Source: JBEKCP01 sp050014815 (GTDB lineage: Bacteria > Planctomycetota > Planctomycetia > Pirellulales > Thermoguttaceae). Taken from it: a stretch of DNA of 6,794 nucleotides. The stretch is from assembly GCA_050014815.1 (NCBI GenBank), contig JBEKCP010000480.1, positions 1-6,794 of the forward strand, in the 5' to 3' direction. The translations under genes and the position numbers were made by a program. Position 1 is the stretch's first letter. Each line of letters opens with the position of its first letter. Below the pieces are notes generated by a model. The model ran no database searches. It saw only the letters and a program-made list of their open reading frames with translations, and was not told where the DNA came from. Below, one piece after another: positions 5,607 through 6,794 of the stretch.

Positions 5607-6256
5607 TTGACCACCGACTCTACTACGACCTGAATCAGTTCCAAGCCGCGCCCAGGACAAGTCGTTGGTGGCCCAAGGTCATCGCCCTTCTTGGCATCCT
5701 CGGCGGCGTCTACGGTGCGGCAATAGGATCGGCCATCAGCACAACGGCGGGTGCCGCTGACGTGATCGTGATTGCCGCTGGCATCATGGCCGTGATTGTC
5801 GGAGTGCCTGGGGCACGAATCGGCTCCCTCTTGGGCTTGGTTACTCGGACTCGCTTTGGCCGCTTCTTCCTTGGGATGCTCGCCGCGATGGGTGGCGCAA
5901 TTCTTGGTGGGTTCTTTGGCATCGTAGCCGTGATGCCAGTCGGGGCGATCCTGGGAGCCGTGGTCGGCTGGCTCCTCACTGGGGCGATCCTTCGACATGG
6001 ATTTTTCAGGAGGCTTCTGGGGCAAGTGGTGGGCCTTGTGCTGGGCGCGTGTGTTGGAGCGATTGTTGTGGCGTTACAGCGAGATCAAGGAGCGGCCCTT
6101 GTCGGCATTGGCTGGGGCCTGGGAGTGGGGATCGTGGTTGGCCCACTGCCTCTCCTGTTGTTTATGAAGATGTTGGACTCCCTGGCCTCAACGCAGCGTG
6201 CCCAGCGCACAGTCATCGACGCGAAAGTGGTGGACGCTTCCCATGACGAAGATTGA
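5603..6256 (+). CDS. Glycine-rich multipass membrane protein of unknown function
   Basis: Protein of 217 residues. A 20-residue polar N-terminus is followed by six predicted membrane helices, at about 24-45, 52-72, 86-109, 111-131, 139-158 and 163-187, and a charged C-terminal tail (RAQRTVIDAKVVDASHDED). The helices are packed with Gly/Ala and GxxxG-like spacing (GGVYGAAIGSAIS, GGAILGGFFGIVAV, GQVVGLVLGACVG), which favours tight helix packing. No transport or catalytic motif is visible and I do not recognise the family. ATG 5603 overlaps the previous stop as ATGA and directly follows AAGGA. Its end overlaps the next gene by 14 bases, so the chain is translated together. An inner-membrane location is likely; substrate or partner unknown. 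Confidence 0.75.
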   Translation: MIDHRLYYDLNQFQAAPRTSRWWPKVIALLGILGGVYGAAIGSAISTTAGAADVIVIAAGIMAVIVGVPGARIGSLLGLVTRTRFGRFFLGMLAAMGGAILGGFFGIVAVMPVGAILGAVVGWLLTGAILRHGFFRRLLGQVVGLVLGACVGAIVVALQRDQGAALVGIGWGLGVGIVVGPLPLLLFMKMLDSLASTQRAQRTVIDAKVVDASHDED

Positions 6257-6710
6257 AGAAGCCGTAGCGTATTTCAGGGAAGGGTTCTCCTGCTCCCAGG
6301 CGATCATGGCGGCGTATGGGCCGATGTTCGGATTGGATCGGGACACGGCTCTCAAGATTGCCTCGGGCTTCGGCGGCGGCATGGGTCGAATGGCCGAGAC
6401 GTGCGGAGCGGTCACGGGTGCCTTCATGGTGTTGGGGCTGAAGTTCGGGAGTGCCACGGCGGATCGAGAAGCCAAGGAGGCGGTCTACGCTGTGGTGCGA
6501 GAGTTCGCCGCGAGATTCAAAGCCATTCACGGCTCGATTCTCTGCCGCGACCTTCTTGGGTGCAATTTGAATACGCCCGACGGGTTGGCCCTGGCCCAAG
6601 AGAAGAAACTGTTTTCGACGGTCTGCCCTCCCTATGTCGAGACTGCTGCCGAAATCCTCGAAGAACTCCTCTGCGTAACCGTTCACGGCCCGGGGGCATT
6701 TTTTCGGTAA
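6243..6710 (+). CDS. C_GCAxxG_C_C family (putative redox) protein, C-terminus altered by IS66
   Basis: Protein of 155 residues from ATG 6243, which overlaps the membrane-protein gene by 14 bases. An upstream start at 6198 would only add residues shadowing that gene. It carries the family's spaced cysteines: GFSCSQA (C17), ETCGAVTGAFMVLGLKFG (C54), LCRDLLGC (C101, C107) and CPPYV (C128), plus SGFGGGMGRM at 41-50. The family is thought to be redox-active or cofactor-binding on the basis of these cysteines and often lies beside membrane transporters; its reaction is unknown. The natural protein should end near AAEILEELL (135-143). Codon 150 falls exactly on the IS66 end at 6690, so the last six residues (PGAFFR) come from the IS. 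The core looks intact and probably functional. Confidence 0.85.
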   Translation: MTKIEEAVAYFREGFSCSQAIMAAYGPMFGLDRDTALKIASGFGGGMGRMAETCGAVTGAFMVLGLKFGSATADREAKEAVYAVVREFAARFKAIHGSILCRDLLGCNLNTPDGLALAQEKKLFSTVCPPYVETAAEILEELLCVTVHGPGAFFR

Positions 6711-6794
6711 ATTGATCTGGACTCGAAGGCCGGTTTCGTGCAACAACAGTGGGCATGGGACTGGTAATCACGGAAGAAATCATCGCGCGGCAGC
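6690..6794 (+). mobile_element. Left end of a second IS66-family copy, continuing past the window
   Basis: Identical, in inverted orientation, to 2111-2215. It begins at the exact base where both copies diverge from their flanks, so 6690 (within a base or two) is the IS end. It includes the end sequence, a leader of 65 bases and the transposase start. No target duplication can be checked because the other end lies outside. The insertion replaces the last codons of the C_GCAxxG_C_C gene. Confidence 0.85.
6755..6794 (+). CDS. IS66-family transposase, first 13 codons only
   Basis: ATG 6755 begins MGLVITEEIIARQ, identical to the start of the fragment at 2150 on the minus strand, and the frame is open at the window edge. 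Whether this copy is complete cannot be seen. The only upstream Shine-Dalgarno-like sequence is a weak GTGGG. Confidence 0.8.
   Translation, partial: MGLVITEEIIARQ

Noticed and set aside
5438..6025. Minus-strand open frame of 195 codons opposite the membrane protein
   Set aside because: The plus-strand gene has clear membrane helices and start/stop coupling with both neighbours; the minus frame is low-complexity shadow.
1..6794. CRISPR array, toxin-antitoxin pair or known defence system
   Set aside because: No regularly spaced repeats, nuclease, or toxin motifs were seen; the HTH gene is linked to enzyme-like genes rather than a toxin.

Overview
The window looks like chromosomal accessory DNA from a planctomycete-type bacterium. 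This is inferred from the high GC content and from the protein families seen: a secreted SASA-type sialate O-acetylesterase, an IS66 transposase, an Xre-like HTH protein with a coiled-coil front half, a pRiA4b ORF-3 protein fused to SH3-like domains, and a small CPH...CPFC module. No rRNA, convincing tRNA or CRISPR array is present.

Layout. (1) 1-1307, minus strand: most of a secreted sialate O-acetylesterase whose C-terminus runs off the left edge. (2) 1304-1677, minus strand: a broken gene of unknown function (5' truncated, one-base frameshift) whose stop overlaps the esterase start as ATGA, so the two once formed an operon. (3) 1674-2215, minus strand: the 5' third of an IS66-family element, holding only the N-terminal part of the transposase. 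(4) 2216-2484, plus strand: the C-terminal remnant of a Sel1-repeat protein cut by the IS end. (5) 2485-2723: an intergenic stretch with a sigma70-like promoter and a perfect 14-bp hairpin. (6) 4031-2724, minus strand: a three-gene set, HTH regulator, then a flavin-type split-barrel (PNPOx-like) protein, then a DUF2294/MpsC-family protein. A dyad covers the -10 box of the regulator. (7) 4045-6710, plus strand: a chain of overlapping genes: a pRiA4b ORF-3 remnant with SH3-like domains, an out-of-frame C-terminal metal-binding-like module, a glycine-rich six-helix membrane protein, and a C_GCAxxG_C_C redox-type protein. (8) 6690-6794: a second IS66 left end in opposite orientation, running off the right edge.

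The most striking structural fact is that 2111-2215 and 6690-6794 are perfect 105-bp inverted copies of the same IS66 left end. They bracket about 4.47 kb of cargo, and each breaks into the 3' part or 5' side of a host gene. The segment can therefore be read as an IS66-bounded island, or as a region that could be inverted by recombination between the copies. It carries several damaged genes. Two of the lesions look like loss of one G from a short G run, so assembly error must be kept in mind.

How the genes may work together is inference only. The left operon (HTH, PNPOx-like, MpsC-like) and the right chain (membrane protein, Cys-rich C_GCAxxG_C_C protein) both pair redox-flavoured small proteins with membrane-linked functions. 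No known defence or metabolic system can be named from the sequence.
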